Below, in pieces: positions 1 to 10,221 of a stretch of DNA of 64,000 nucleotides. The notes beneath the pieces were generated by a model. It worked only from the letters and a program-made list of their open reading frames with translations. It did not search any database and had not been told where the DNA came from. The stretch is from the NCBI RefSeq assembly GCF_002127225.1, contig NZ_NFUR01000003.1, positions 310,001 to 374,000 of the forward strand, in the 5' to 3' direction. How positions within the stretch are numbered: the stretch's first letter is position 1; the number at the start of each line of letters is the position of its first letter. A program made the translations under genes and the position numbers. This DNA is from Sphingomonas sp. IBVSS2. GTDB lineage: Bacteria; Pseudomonadota; Alphaproteobacteria; Sphingomonadales; Sphingomonadaceae.

Positions 1-286
1 GCCCGGCGATCGCAAGGAACGCCAGGACGACGATCAGCGTCGCCAGGCCCGGGCCGACCAGCGGGGCGAGGGTGAGGACCAGCCCGACCACCAGCGCCAC
101 CGCCGCGGCCTGGGCGAGGACGAGCGCCACCGCGCCCATCCACAGCATCTCGCGCGCGTCACGCAGCTTCGCGCGCAGCAGCGTGCGATAATAGCCGAGC
201 TCCGCATCGGCATAGGCCCTGCCGTCCTCGACCAGCTGCTGCAGCAGCTCGCCGATGCCCTTCTCGTCAGGCTGTGGCGCGTCCAC
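1..286 (-). CDS. Phage holin family / DUF1469-like small membrane protein (3' end outside window)
   Basis: The minus-strand frame begins with GTG at 286 and stays open to the left edge, so only about 95 residues are visible. An acidic, soluble N-terminus of about 45 residues is followed by two hydrophobic segments rich in Ala, Val and Leu, separated by a short Gly/Pro turn. This is the layout of the Actinobacteriophage-holin-III/DUF1469 (YqjE-like) family of inner-membrane proteins. It starts 15 nt after the stop of the DUF883-like gene, and such pairs (YqjD/YqjE) are usually co-transcribed chromosomal genes rather than prophage lysis genes. The start is uncertain because only a run of G precedes the GTG. 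No catalytic role is known for the family. Confidence 0.6.
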   Translation of the reverse strand, partial: MDAPQPDEKGIGELLQQLVEDGRAYADAELGYYRTLLRAKLRDAREMLWMGAVALVLAQAAAVALVVGLVLTLAPLVGPGLATLIVVLAFLAIAG

Positions 287-301
287 CCCCCGTTTCGCCG
301 C

Positions 302-751
302 TTACGACTTGTCGGCGTCGCCAGCGTCGGACGCGGCATCCACGCCCGACTTGATCAGGCGCGCGAGCACGAAGCCCAGGCCCGCCGCGACGCCCACCGC
401 CACCGCCGGGCTCTTGCGGACAAAGGCCGTGACGTCGGCGACGAGGTCGTCGACTTCCTTGCCGCGCAGGCTTTCCGCGAAGTTCGCGATGCCGTCCGCG
501 GCGGAGCGGGCATATTTGCCGTAATTCTCGCCGAGCCGCGCATCGACGTCGTTGGCGGCCGACTTCATCATGCTCGCGACCTCGTCGAGCGCGCCCGTCG
601 CTTTTTCCTTGCCTTCGCCGGCCAGCGCGCGGGCGCGCTCGGCGGCCTGGCTGCCGAGCTTGCTCGCCTCTTCGCGCAGCTTGTTGGTCGCGGAGCCACC
701 CTCGGCCGCAGCCGGAGCATTCAGCGTATCACCCGTCGTTTCGTCAGCCAT
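302..751 (-). CDS. DUF883/YqjD-like membrane-anchored protein
   Basis: A 149-residue protein. The ATG at 751 is chosen over longer options because a GGAGG lies about 8 nt upstream. Residues 1-110 are charged and helical, with many Ala/Lys/Glu as in a coiled coil. A single hydrophobic helix rich in Ala, Val and Gly lies near residues 112-132, followed by a short charged tail. This matches the ElaB/YqjD/DUF883 family, whose E. coli members are C-tail inner-membrane proteins associated with ribosomes in stationary phase. It is followed at once by the holin-like gene, so the two probably form one unit. Confidence 0.65.
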   Translation of the reverse strand: MADETTGDTLNAPAAAEGGSATNKLREEASKLGSQAAERARALAGEGKEKATGALDEVASMMKSAANDVDARLGENYGKYARSAADGIANFAESLRGKEVDDLVADVTAFVRKSPAVAVGVAAGLGFVLARLIKSGVDAASDAGDADKS

Positions 752-853
752 GCCAAAAAACCTCCATGCCCATTGCGAAACAACCACGGCCACGTTTGCG
801 AGTTCCATCGGTTGCCGTTAGAGGCCGCGTCGCGCCCTCACTGCCATACCTAG

Positions 854-2143
<1,290 letters not shown>

Positions 2144-2155
2144 GATTGGGTCTTG

Positions 2156-2179
2156 CCCCTCCCGCCGGCGCGGGAGGGG
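2156..2179 (+). terminator. GC hairpin after eno
   Basis: A perfect 10-bp stem CCCCTCCCGC / GCGGGAGGGG with loop CGGC starts 12 nt after the eno stop and lies between convergent eno and arsH. There is no T-tract, so it may be a mRNA-end hairpin or one of the CCCTCCC-type intergenic repeats also seen near 30700 and 38938. Confidence 0.5.
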
Positions 2180-2195
2180 TGGGGCGTCTCCATCG

Positions 2196-2942
2196 CTATC
2201 GCGATTGGCCGATCGCGATCGCCGAATGATCTTCGGTGCGTGCCAGGATGCCCGCTGCCCGGCGCTCGGAATATCGGTCGACCAGCTGAACGGCGTGCGG
2301 GCGCATCAGCACCGTCATGCGGACGAGCTCCTCCATCACATCGACGATGCGGTCATAATAGCTCGAGGGCCGCATCCGGTCGTCGTCGCCGAACTCCTTA
2401 TAGGCCATCGCGACCGACGACTGGTTGGGGATGGTGAACATCCGCATCCACCGGCCCAGGATACGCAGCGTGTTGACGCTGTTGAACGACTGCGAACCGG
2501 CGGAGACCTGCATGACGGCCAGGGTTCGGCCCTGGGTCGGGCGCATTCCGCCCATGGATAATGGCAGGTGATCGATCTGCGCCTTCATCACGCCGGTGAT
2601 CTGGCCATGCCGTTCGGGGCTGCACCAGACCTGTCCTTCCGACCATATCGACAGCGCGCGAAGCTCGTGGACGGCCGGATGATCGTCGCCGCCGACCTGA
2701 TCGGGCAGGGGCAGGTCGGAGGGATCGAAGATGCGCGTCTCCGCGCCGAACCGCCGGAGGAGGCGCGCCGCCTCCTCGATGCACAGGCGCGAGAAGGAGC
2801 GCTGCCGCAACGAGCCGTAGAGGAGCAGGATGCGCGGCGGCGGCTGATCGTCGCCAAGGCCGAGCGCCGGGCGATCGATGGCGAACGCGGGGTCGAGCGC
2901 CGGAAGATGGTCGGGATCGGGGAGGATGCGGATACGGCTCAT
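2196..2942 (-). CDS. arsH: Arsenical resistance protein ArsH (NADPH-dependent FMN reductase)
   Basis: A 248-residue flavoprotein. ArsH enzymes oxidise trivalent methyl- and aromatic arsenicals to less toxic pentavalent forms using FMN and NADPH. The FMN phosphate-binding segment [13 protein letters not shown] lies near residues 40-52, and [17 protein letters not shown] plus the [18 protein letters not shown] stretch are typical of ArsH. The ATG at 2942 overlaps the aqpS stop by 4 nt (ATGA), so it is the last gene of arsR-arsC-aqpS-arsH and translation is probably coupled. Confidence 0.93.
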   Translation of the reverse strand: MSRIRILPDPDHLPALDPAFAIDRPALGLGDDQPPPRILLLYGSLRQRSFSRLCIEEAARLLRRFGAETRIFDPSDLPLPDQVGGDDHPAVHELRALSIWSEGQVWCSPERHGQITGVMKAQIDHLPLSMGGMRPTQGRTLAVMQVSAGSQSFNSVNTLRILGRWMRMFTIPNQSSVAMAYKEFGDDDRMRPSSYYDRIVDVMEELVRMTVLMRPHAVQLVDRYSERRAAGILARTEDHSAIAIGQSR

Positions 2943-3607
2943 GTGGATGCCTTGGGGGTTTCGGTGAAAAGCAGGTTGGCCGCGAAATGCGCCGCGCCCG
3001 CGCCCGCCAGCTGGGCGGCGATGAAGCCGGGCACGCAGGCCGTGGCGATGCCGGCAAAGCTGTCGCTCAGGGAGCGGGCGATCGTGATCGCCGGGTTGGC
3101 GAAGCTGGTCGATGCCGTGAACCAATAGGCAGCGGTGATATAGAGCGCCACGCTGGCCGGAATGCTGGCGGGCCGCATCTTCGCCGTTCCGAGGATCGTG
3201 AACAAAAGCCCGAAAGTGGCGACCGCCTCGCTGGTCCATTGGCCGCCGCCACTGCGGATCCTGGTCGACAGCTGGAAGACCGGCACGTCGAACATCAGAT
3301 GCGCGAGCCAGACGCCGAGAATCCCGCCGACCAACTGCGCCGTGACATAGGCGATTGCCGTGCCGGTGCGGGTTTGCCCGCGCAGGTGCATCACCAGCGT
3401 GACGGCGGGGTTCAGGTGTGCGCCCGAGACCGGAGCCAGCATCGTGATGAGCACGAACAGGATCGCGCCGGTGGCCAGCGTGTTGCCGAGCAGCGCGACG
3501 GCGATGTTCCCGCCGGACAGCCGCTCCGCCATCATGCCGGAGCCGATCACGGTGGCGAACAGCATCGCGCTGCCCAACGCCTCCGCAAGGATCGCGCGCC
3601 CGGTCAC
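2939..3607 (-). CDS. aqpS: Aquaglyceroporin AqpS-like (MIP channel) of the arsenic operon
   Basis: A 222-residue MIP-family channel with about six membrane helices. Both pore boxes are visible: HLNPAVT near residue 65 and [11 protein letters not shown] near residue 175. In Sinorhizobium meliloti AqpS occupies the place of the ArsB pump and lets arsenite made by ArsC run out of the cell down its gradient. The same pairing with arsC and arsH here implies the same job. The start chosen is GTG at 3607, which overlaps the arsC stop as GTGA. A longer in-frame version would read into arsC and has no homologous N-terminus. Confidence 0.85.
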   Translation of the reverse strand: MTGRAILAEALGSAMLFATVIGSGMMAERLSGGNIAVALLGNTLATGAILFVLITMLAPVSGAHLNPAVTLVMHLRGQTRTGTAIAYVTAQLVGGILGVWLAHLMFDVPVFQLSTRIRSGGGQWTSEAVATFGLLFTILGTAKMRPASIPASVALYITAAYWFTASTSFANPAITIARSLSDSFAGIATACVPGFIAAQLAGAGAAHFAANLLFTETPKAST

Positions 3608-4035
3608 GCCGAAGGAATGCGGCGCCCCGCCGCATCGACGACCCGCTCGCCATCTTCCTTGGCAAAGGCGCCCCGCTGGGGATCGGGCAGCAGGTCGAGC
3701 ACGGTTTCCGACGGTCGGCACAGCCGCACCCCCATCGGCGTCACCACCAGCGGCCGATTGATGAGGATCGGATGCGCCATCATCGCGTCGATCAGCGCAT
3801 CGTCGGAGAGCGCGGCATCACCCAGCCCGAGATCGGCATAGGGCGTGCCCTTCTCGCGCAGGAGTTCCCGCGGAGTCATGCCGGCGCGGCCGATCAGCTC
3901 GACCAACAGCGCCCTGGCCGGCGGCGACTTCAGATACTCCACGACATGCGGTTCGACGCCGGAGTTCCGGATCAGCGCCAGCACGTTGCGCGAGGTGCCG
4001 CATTCCGGATTGTGATAGATGACTATGTCGGTCAC
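3604..4035 (-). CDS. arsC: Arsenate reductase, glutaredoxin-dependent (ArsC)
   Basis: A 143-residue cytoplasmic enzyme reducing arsenate to arsenite. The catalytic Cys is residue 12 in [10 protein letters not shown]. The downstream basic residues in ILINRPLVV and GVRLCRPSE are the substrate-binding arginines of the plasmid R773 ArsC family. GTG at 4035 has AGGGAAG upstream and gives a family-typical N-terminus. It is 14 nt from arsR and overlaps aqpS by 4 nt. Confidence 0.93.
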   Translation of the reverse strand: MTDIVIYHNPECGTSRNVLALIRNSGVEPHVVEYLKSPPARALLVELIGRAGMTPRELLREKGTPYADLGLGDAALSDDALIDAMMAHPILINRPLVVTPMGVRLCRPSETVLDLLPDPQRGAFAKEDGERVVDAAGRRIPSA

Positions 4036-4049
4036 GGGCGATGCTTCCC

Positions 4050-4379
4050 TCAGCAGCAGGCAAGGTCCGCGAGCAGCGGCTCGCACAGTTCCGGGCGCCC
4101 CTCGCAGCAGTCCTTCGCAAGGAAGGTCATCAATGCGCGCAGGGTGTCGATGCTTGCGCGCTGGATCTGCTGGCGGCCGCGCTTCTCGGCGGTCACGAGG
4201 CCGGCCTTGGCCAGGACGGCGAGATGGGTGGAGAAGGTGCTCTGCGTAAGTCCGCTCGCCTCGACCAGATCGCCGGTGGACAGCCCCGCCGGCTCGTGCC
4301 GGACCAGGAGCCGGAAGGCATCGAGACGGGTGGGGTGGGCAAGCGCCGCGAGCGCGGCCAGGGCCGAGTCCATTTCCAT
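4050..4379 (-). CDS. arsR: ArsR-family arsenite-responsive repressor
   Basis: A 109-residue winged-helix repressor, first gene of the ars operon. The recognition helix region reads STFSTHLAVLAKAGLV. It lacks the ELCVCDL metal site of the R773 type. Its cysteines sit at the C-terminus instead: C91, C92, C99, C108 and C109. A CC pair followed by a Cys 7-8 residues later resembles the C95/C96/C102 arsenite site of Acidithiobacillus ferrooxidans ArsR, so As(III) binding there is inferred. An inverted repeat 40 nt upstream is a candidate operator. Confidence 0.88.
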   Translation of the reverse strand: MEMDSALAALAALAHPTRLDAFRLLVRHEPAGLSTGDLVEASGLTQSTFSTHLAVLAKAGLVTAEKRGRQQIQRASIDTLRALMTFLAKDCCEGRPELCEPLLADLACC

Positions 4380-4418
4380 GCAACGGGAATTGCCGATGTG
4401 TTGAGCTTAGTCAAGATA

Positions 4419-4436
4419 CATCGGAGATAACCGATG
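4419..4436 (-). promoter_or_regulatory. Candidate ArsR operator upstream of arsR
   Basis: The inverted repeat CATCGG-N6-CCGATG lies 40-57 nt upstream of the arsR start, in the non-coding gap before the divergent exported-protein/porin genes. Position and symmetry suit autorepression; no consensus was tested. Confidence 0.4.
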
Positions 4437-4604
4437 GATTATGTGCCTGTGTCGGCCGGGGCGATCTGAAGACCGTCTCCCCGATCCCCCATATTGTGAG
4501 GAAATGTTTCCTTCGGGACCCTGTGGTTGCGCGGCGGTGCGCGCTTGTCCATCCGCCGGGAGAGACCGGTCGGCAGGAACCGGTGTGCCGCAAGGAGATG
4601 ATCC

Positions 4605-5048
4605 ATGAGCATTGTTCTCGCGCTCGGGCTGGCGTTTGCAGTACCGGAACCGGTCCATTCCACGCTGGAGCATCGCACGAGCTTCGACCATGCCGGCGAA
4701 AGGATCGACGCGCATTACCGTGCGCGCGTCGTCCTGCTTCGGCGACAGATCGGCTCGGTCACCAAGGCGGGCATGCCGTCCACGCTGCGCTGCACCTGGC
4801 GCGCGCACCTGCGCATCGAGCGCGAGGCACGGTCGGGCCAGAAGCTGCGGTCGAGCCGCAGGATCGATCGCAGGGCGATCCTGGAGGGAAGCCGCCCCGG
4901 CTGGTGTGGCGCAAGCGATAATGCGGTAACGGGGGAAATCGCCCGGCGCGCCGAGGACATCCGCGCGCACCTGCTGACCGTGGCGGGTGAGGACCAGGCG
5001 GTGCTGAAGGCAGAGATCGAGCCGAAGGGAGTGAATCGCGGGATATGA
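4605..5048 (+). CDS. Exported protein of unknown function upstream of the TorF porin
   Basis: A 147-residue protein with AAGGAGATGATCC before the ATG. Residues 1-14 are hydrophobic (VLALGLAFAV), like a short signal peptide, so a periplasmic location is inferred. The rest is basic and mixed helical, with two Cys (in TLRCTW and GWCGAS) that could form a disulfide. I do not recognise the family. Its stop overlaps the start of the porin gene by 4 nt, so the two are probably translated together. Divergent from the ars operon. Confidence 0.6.
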   Translation: MSIVLALGLAFAVPEPVHSTLEHRTSFDHAGERIDAHYRARVVLLRRQIGSVTKAGMPSTLRCTWRAHLRIEREARSGQKLRSSRRIDRRAILEGSRPGWCGASDNAVTGEIARRAEDIRAHLLTVAGEDQAVLKAEIEPKGVNRGI

Positions 5049-5785
5049 ACGTGGCGCGTGCAATTCTGCTGCCGGCGGCGGCGCTGGCAATATTCTCGAG
5101 CGCGGCGGCCCAGGCGCAGGACATCTCCGGTGGCGTGGAGCTGGCAACCGACGAGAGCCGGCGCGGCCTGAGCTGGAGCGGCGGGCGGGCAGTGGCCTCT
5201 GCCGATGCGCTGGTGGCGATCGGCGCGGCGGACGCGTCCGTCCGGATCGTGAGCATGCGCAATGCGCCGAGGCACGCCGATGCCGATGCCGTGGCGGACC
5301 TGGAACTGGGAGCGGCGACCGATGCCGGGCCGTTCCGGCTACGCGGGCATGTGACCGCCCATCTGTTCACCGGCGCGCGCGAGCGCATGGACTATGTCGA
5401 ACTGGGTGCCCGGGGCAGCTATACGCTGGGGCCGTTGCGGCTGGGCGTCGGCGCGGTCTATGCGCCGGGCCAGCGCGCCATTGGCGGGGACAATCTCTAT
5501 CTGTTCGCGTCCGCCGATGCCGGCATCCCGGCGACGCCGCTGTCCGTATCCGCGACGCTGGGGCGCAGCACGGGAAGCACGGACGATCCGGTGCGCGCCG
5601 CCCGGCTCAGGCCCCTGGGCGATTATACCGACTGGCGGCTGGGGCTGGAGTATAGCCAGTTTCCCTTCACGATCGGGCTCGATTATGTCGGCACCGACTT
5701 CGCCCGCCGGACGAACGCCTCGCCATTCGCCGACCTGGGCCATAGCGGAGATCGCGTGGTCGGGCGCGTTCGCCTGGCATTCTGA
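5045..5785 (+). CDS. TorF family putative porin
   Basis: A 246-residue outer-membrane protein. Residues 1-24 form a Sec signal peptide ending in AAAQAQ. The mature part opens with DISGGVELATDESRRGLSWS, the conserved first strand of the TorF/TIGR02001 family, and continues as alternating amphipathic beta strands to a C-terminal GRVRLAF, where the final Phe is the usual outer-membrane insertion signal. Start ATG overlaps the upstream stop (ATGA). Substrate unknown. Confidence 0.8.
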   Translation: MNVARAILLPAAALAIFSSAAAQAQDISGGVELATDESRRGLSWSGGRAVASADALVAIGAADASVRIVSMRNAPRHADADAVADLELGAATDAGPFRLRGHVTAHLFTGARERMDYVELGARGSYTLGPLRLGVGAVYAPGQRAIGGDNLYLFASADAGIPATPLSVSATLGRSTGSTDDPVRAARLRPLGDYTDWRLGLEYSQFPFTIGLDYVGTDFARRTNASPFADLGHSGDRVVGRVRLAF

Positions 5786-5891
5786 CGCGCCCGCCCGCGG
5801 CAACGCGTCCGCAAGGGGGCAGGGCGGCGACTCACGTCTCCGCACCAATACGGGCCTTGCGCGCGGCGCGTGGTTAAGCGAAAAACACCAG

Positions 5892-6239
5892 ATGCGCTCG
5901 CGTACCGCTTCTCCGTTCCAGACCTTGCTTCGCCGGGCCGGGCTGCCCGCGCTGACGCTGATCGCCATCGGCTTCTTCGGCTACAACGCCGTGCTCGGGC
6001 CGACCGGCATCATGCAGACCAAGCAGACCAAGGCGGAGTATGAGCAGAAGAAGGCGGAATATGGCGCGCTCGACAAGCAGCGCGCCGCGCTCAAGAATCG
6101 AGTCGATCTGCTCGACAAGAAGCGCGGGGTCGATCCCGACCTGGCCGACGAACTGGCGCGCAAGCAGCTGAACGTCGTCCGCCCGGACGAGGTCGTGATC
6201 CCCCTCCAGAAGCATGCGCCGGCACCCGCCGGGCGCTGA
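5892..6239 (+). CDS. ftsB: Septum formation initiator / cell division protein FtsB
   Basis: A 115-residue bitopic protein. A short basic N-terminus (MRSRTASPF) precedes one membrane helix near residues 17-36 (LTLIAIGFFGYNAVLG) and a periplasmic coiled coil of about 45 residues rich in Lys, Glu, Gln and Leu. It fits the FtsB/DivIC family, which joins FtsL and FtsQ in activating septal peptidoglycan synthesis. In alphaproteobacteria ftsB commonly sits just upstream of pdhA, as here. The tail EVVIPLQK is typical of the group. Confidence 0.85.
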   Translation: MRSRTASPFQTLLRRAGLPALTLIAIGFFGYNAVLGPTGIMQTKQTKAEYEQKKAEYGALDKQRAALKNRVDLLDKKRGVDPDLADELARKQLNVVRPDEVVIPLQKHAPAPAGR

Positions 6240-6253
6240 TCTCTGGACGCTGC

Positions 6254-6297
6254 ATTGCAGCGTACGCAATCTGCACCCCTGGTTGCGCAGACTGCAA
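6254..6297 (+). promoter_or_regulatory. Paired TTGC-N7-GCAA palindromes upstream of pdhA
   Basis: Two inverted repeats of the same form, ATTGC-N7-GCAAT (6254-6270) and TTGC-N7-GCAA (6283-6297), lie 28 bp apart in the ftsB-pdhA gap, about 113-156 nt before the pdhA start. Identical arms and spacing suggest binding sites for a dimeric regulator of the PDH operon; the regulator is not in the window. Confidence 0.4.
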
Positions 6298-6409
6298 TTG
6301 CCGTGGCGTCAACTGAACGGCACGCGCATTCCCGCGTTAGTTGCGCGGCGGGCGAAAACGCGCTTATAGGCACCCGCCTTCCCCCTCCCCGGACGAGGAT
6401 TTCCTGATC

Positions 6410-7456
6410 GTGGCCAAAGCACCGGCTCGCAAATCGACTGAACCCGCAAAGACCAATCGCGAGCGGCCCGACGAGCCGCAGCGCTACCAGGCTTCGAAGG
6501 AGGAACTGCTCGAGTTCTACAAGCAGATGCTCCTGATCCGCCGCTTCGAGGAGAAGGCGGGCCAGCTCTACGGCCTCGGCTTCATCGGCGGTTTCTGCCA
6601 CCTCTATATCGGCCAGGAAGCGGTTGCGGTCGGCCTGCAGTCGGCACTCGACGGCGACAAGGATTCGGTGATCACGGGCTATCGCGATCACGGCCATATG
6701 CTTGCCTATGGCATCGACCCCAAGGTGATCATGGCCGAGCTCACGGGCCGCGCCGCCGGCATCTCGAAGGGCAAGGGCGGCTCGATGCACATGTTCTCGA
6801 CCGAGAAGAAATTCTACGGCGGGCACGGCATCGTCGGCGCGCAGGTCGCGCTCGGCACCGGCCTGGCGTTCGCGCACAAGTATAACGAGGATGGCGGCGT
6901 CGCCATGGCCTATTTCGGCGACGGCGCCGCGAACCAGGGCCAGGTCTATGAATCGTTCAACATGGCCGAGCTGTGGAAGCTCCCGATCATCTATGTGATC
7001 GAGAACAACCAGTACGCCATGGGCACTTCGGTCAACCGCTCCTCGGCGGAAGACCAGCTCTACAAGCGCGGCGAGAGCTTCCGCATCCCCGGCATCCAGG
7101 TGGACGGCATGGACGTGCTCGCCTGCCGCGGTGCCGCCGAGGAGGCGCTGGAATGGGTCCGTTCGGGCAAGGGCCCGATCATCCTCGAGATGAAGACCTA
7201 TCGCTACCGCGGCCACTCCATGTCCGATCCGGCCAAGTATCGCAGCCGCGAGGAAGTCCAGTCGGTCCGCGACAAGTCGGACCCGATCGAGCAGGTGAAG
7301 CACGAGCTGGAGGACATGAAGGTCACCGAGGCGGAGCTGAAGGCGATCGAGGCGGAGATCCGCAAGATCGTGAACGAGGCGGCGGACTTCTCCGAGCAGA
7401 CCCCCGAACCCGATCCTTCCGAACTGTATACCGACGTGCTGGTGGAGTCCTACTGA
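6410..7456 (+). CDS. pdhA: Pyruvate dehydrogenase E1 component, alpha subunit
   Basis: A 348-residue thiamine-diphosphate enzyme subunit that, with PdhB, decarboxylates pyruvate in the PDH complex. GTG at 6410 (GAGGA upstream) yields the usual Lys/Ala-rich N-terminus. The ThDP/Mg motif runs from GDGAANQGQ to [10 protein letters not shown], and the phosphorylation-loop-like [11 protein letters not shown] is present. The gene ends one base before pdhB starts, so the two form an operon. The E2 gene is not adjacent. Confidence 0.95.
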   Translation: MAKAPARKSTEPAKTNRERPDEPQRYQASKEELLEFYKQMLLIRRFEEKAGQLYGLGFIGGFCHLYIGQEAVAVGLQSALDGDKDSVITGYRDHGHMLAYGIDPKVIMAELTGRAAGISKGKGGSMHMFSTEKKFYGGHGIVGAQVALGTGLAFAHKYNEDGGVAMAYFGDGAANQGQVYESFNMAELWKLPIIYVIENNQYAMGTSVNRSSAEDQLYKRGESFRIPGIQVDGMDVLACRGAAEEALEWVRSGKGPIILEMKTYRYRGHSMSDPAKYRSREEVQSVRDKSDPIEQVKHELEDMKVTEAELKAIEAEIRKIVNEAADFSEQTPEPDPSELYTDVLVESY

Positions 7457-7457
7457 G

Positions 7458-8855
<1,398 letters not shown>

Positions 8856-8894
8856 TGCCGGGGCCGAGCCCCGCGAGGCCGCATCGGATATGGG

Positions 8895-8922
8895 AAGGGC
8901 CGGGGGAGACCCCGGCCTTTTT
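8895..8922 (+). terminator. Rho-independent terminator after pdhB
   Basis: A stem of about 11 bp (AAGGGCCGGGG pairing with CCCCGGCCTTT) with GAGA loop is followed by a T run. It lies between convergent pdhB and the TadE-like gene, and the A-run on the other arm could make it work in both directions. Confidence 0.85.
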
Positions 8923-8929
8923 CATGCGA

Positions 8930-9598
8930 TCAGCACGTTGCCTTGGCGACGTTCTCGGCATTGTAGATCTGGCTGAGGTCGCGCCGGTCGCGAACCATCA
9001 TCGATGCGATCTCGGAAATGGCGCCGCCGGGGGTGAGCGAGGTCCTGATCAGCGGCTTGTAGTTGTAATAGACCTCGACATACATCGTCGCGCCGCCATC
9101 GGGTGCCATCACCTGCCGATTCTGCGGGCCCATGCCGTCCATGTTGGACGTCGTGGTGCTCGGATCCCTCAGATTGCCATATTGCGGCGAGAAGCCGGTG
9201 ACCGCGCCCTTGCAGCGCTGCCAGACGATCTTGTACTTCCCGCTGGTATTGGGATTGGCCATCGGCTCCAGGTCCGAGATGATCACCCGGCCGTTGGTGA
9301 ACAGGTCGAGTTCCCCGGATTGCAGCTGGGCACCGGTCAGCAGGTCGTTGATGTCGATCTCGCTGATCGTCTTGGCCTGAAGCTGGCTGCCGGTGCCGAT
9401 GCGCGACGCGTTGTCGGCCAGATGCAGGGCGATCTGGCTGATGCGCATCTTGGTGATGATGTAGTTGGTCATCTCCGCGCCGGCCAGGCTCAGGGTCAGC
9501 ACGATCGGCAGGATGAAGGCGAACTCGAGCAGCGCCAGCCCGCTGGTATCGCCACCCAGGCGGCGCAGGCGCGCGAGGCGGGGAAGGGCGCGGGTCAT
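8930..9598 (-). CDS. TadE-like pilus-assembly / pseudopilin protein
   Basis: A 222-residue protein with a basic N-terminus, then SGLALLEFAFILPIVLTL, the Glu-containing hydrophobic segment that marks TadE-like minor pseudopilins. The rest is periplasmic, without recognised motifs, and ends in a Cys. Last gene of the three-gene unit (TadG-like, TadE-like, TadE-like), with a 4-nt overlap to its upstream neighbour. Tad machinery genes (tadA, B, C, cpaB, rcpA) are not in the window. Confidence 0.75.
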   Translation of the reverse strand: MTRALPRLARLRRLGGDTSGLALLEFAFILPIVLTLSLAGAEMTNYIITKMRISQIALHLADNASRIGTGSQLQAKTISEIDINDLLTGAQLQSGELDLFTNGRVIISDLEPMANPNTSGKYKIVWQRCKGAVTGFSPQYGNLRDPSTTTSNMDGMGPQNRQVMAPDGGATMYVEVYYNYKPLIRTSLTPGGAISEIASMMVRDRRDLSQIYNAENVAKATC

Positions 9599-10221
9599 GA
9601 GCAGTACCGCACCGTCGGCGTGCCATAGCTGCCCTGGTCGCCAAAGGGCTGGTTCTTGAGCACCGTCGATGCCGTCACGGTCGTCGTCCTCGATCCGCCG
9701 ATGAAATTGTAGATCGGGAAGAAGCGCGGATAGGACACCTTCACCGTGTAGAGCACGGCGTCCTTGGCGCCGCCCTGGCCGGCATTGCCGCCGTCCTTGT
9801 CCCAGGTGCCGTTCTGGTTGGCGTCCTCATAGGGCTCGCCATTGTTGCAGGTGCCGTTGCGGTCGGTATCGGTCCATGCTTCCGCGCGGGCCGCCGATGC
9901 ATCGGAGAAGGTCCGGTAGTTGCGGCGCGTGATCGCCACCACGGCATTGTTCGCCAGTGCCTTGGCCTGGGCGATCACGGCGCCGTCGAGCCGGGACTGG
10001 ACCTCGGGGTCTCCCGCGTCCTCCAGCGTGGAATCGCGCGCCGTCTTCTGCACGATGCCCTGCAGCACGGCGCGCATGTAGAGCGTGTGCGCGATGTCGA
10101 ACCCGCCGAGGAGGAACAGGCCCATCACCGGCGCCACGATCGCGAACTCCACCACCGTCACGCCGCGCGCGTCCCGCGCCAGGGGCCGGGCGCGCCGGAG
10201 GAAGGAGCGGAAACGCGTCAT
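9595..10221 (-). CDS. TadE-like protein with a calcium-loop-like insert
   Basis: A 208-residue protein with basic N-terminus and the TadE segment GVTVVEFAIVAPVMGLFLLG near residues 20-39. In the periplasmic part, residues about 120-150 contain DTDRNGTCNNGE and DANQNGTWDKDGG, Asp/Asn/Gly-rich repeats like EF-hand or thrombospondin-type-3 calcium loops. ATG overlaps the TadG-like stop (ATGA). A role at the cell surface, perhaps calcium-stabilised, is inferred. Confidence 0.75.
   Translation of the reverse strand: MTRFRSFLRRARPLARDARGVTVVEFAIVAPVMGLFLLGGFDIAHTLYMRAVLQGIVQKTARDSTLEDAGDPEVQSRLDGAVIAQAKALANNAVVAITRRNYRTFSDASAARAEAWTDTDRNGTCNNGEPYEDANQNGTWDKDGGNAGQGGAKDAVLYTVKVSYPRFFPIYNFIGGSRTTTVTASTVLKNQPFGDQGSYGTPTVRYCS

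Noticed and set aside
1..751. Prophage remnant, because of the holin-like gene
   Set aside because: The DUF883/holin-like pair is a normal chromosomal membrane pair and no other phage gene is near it.
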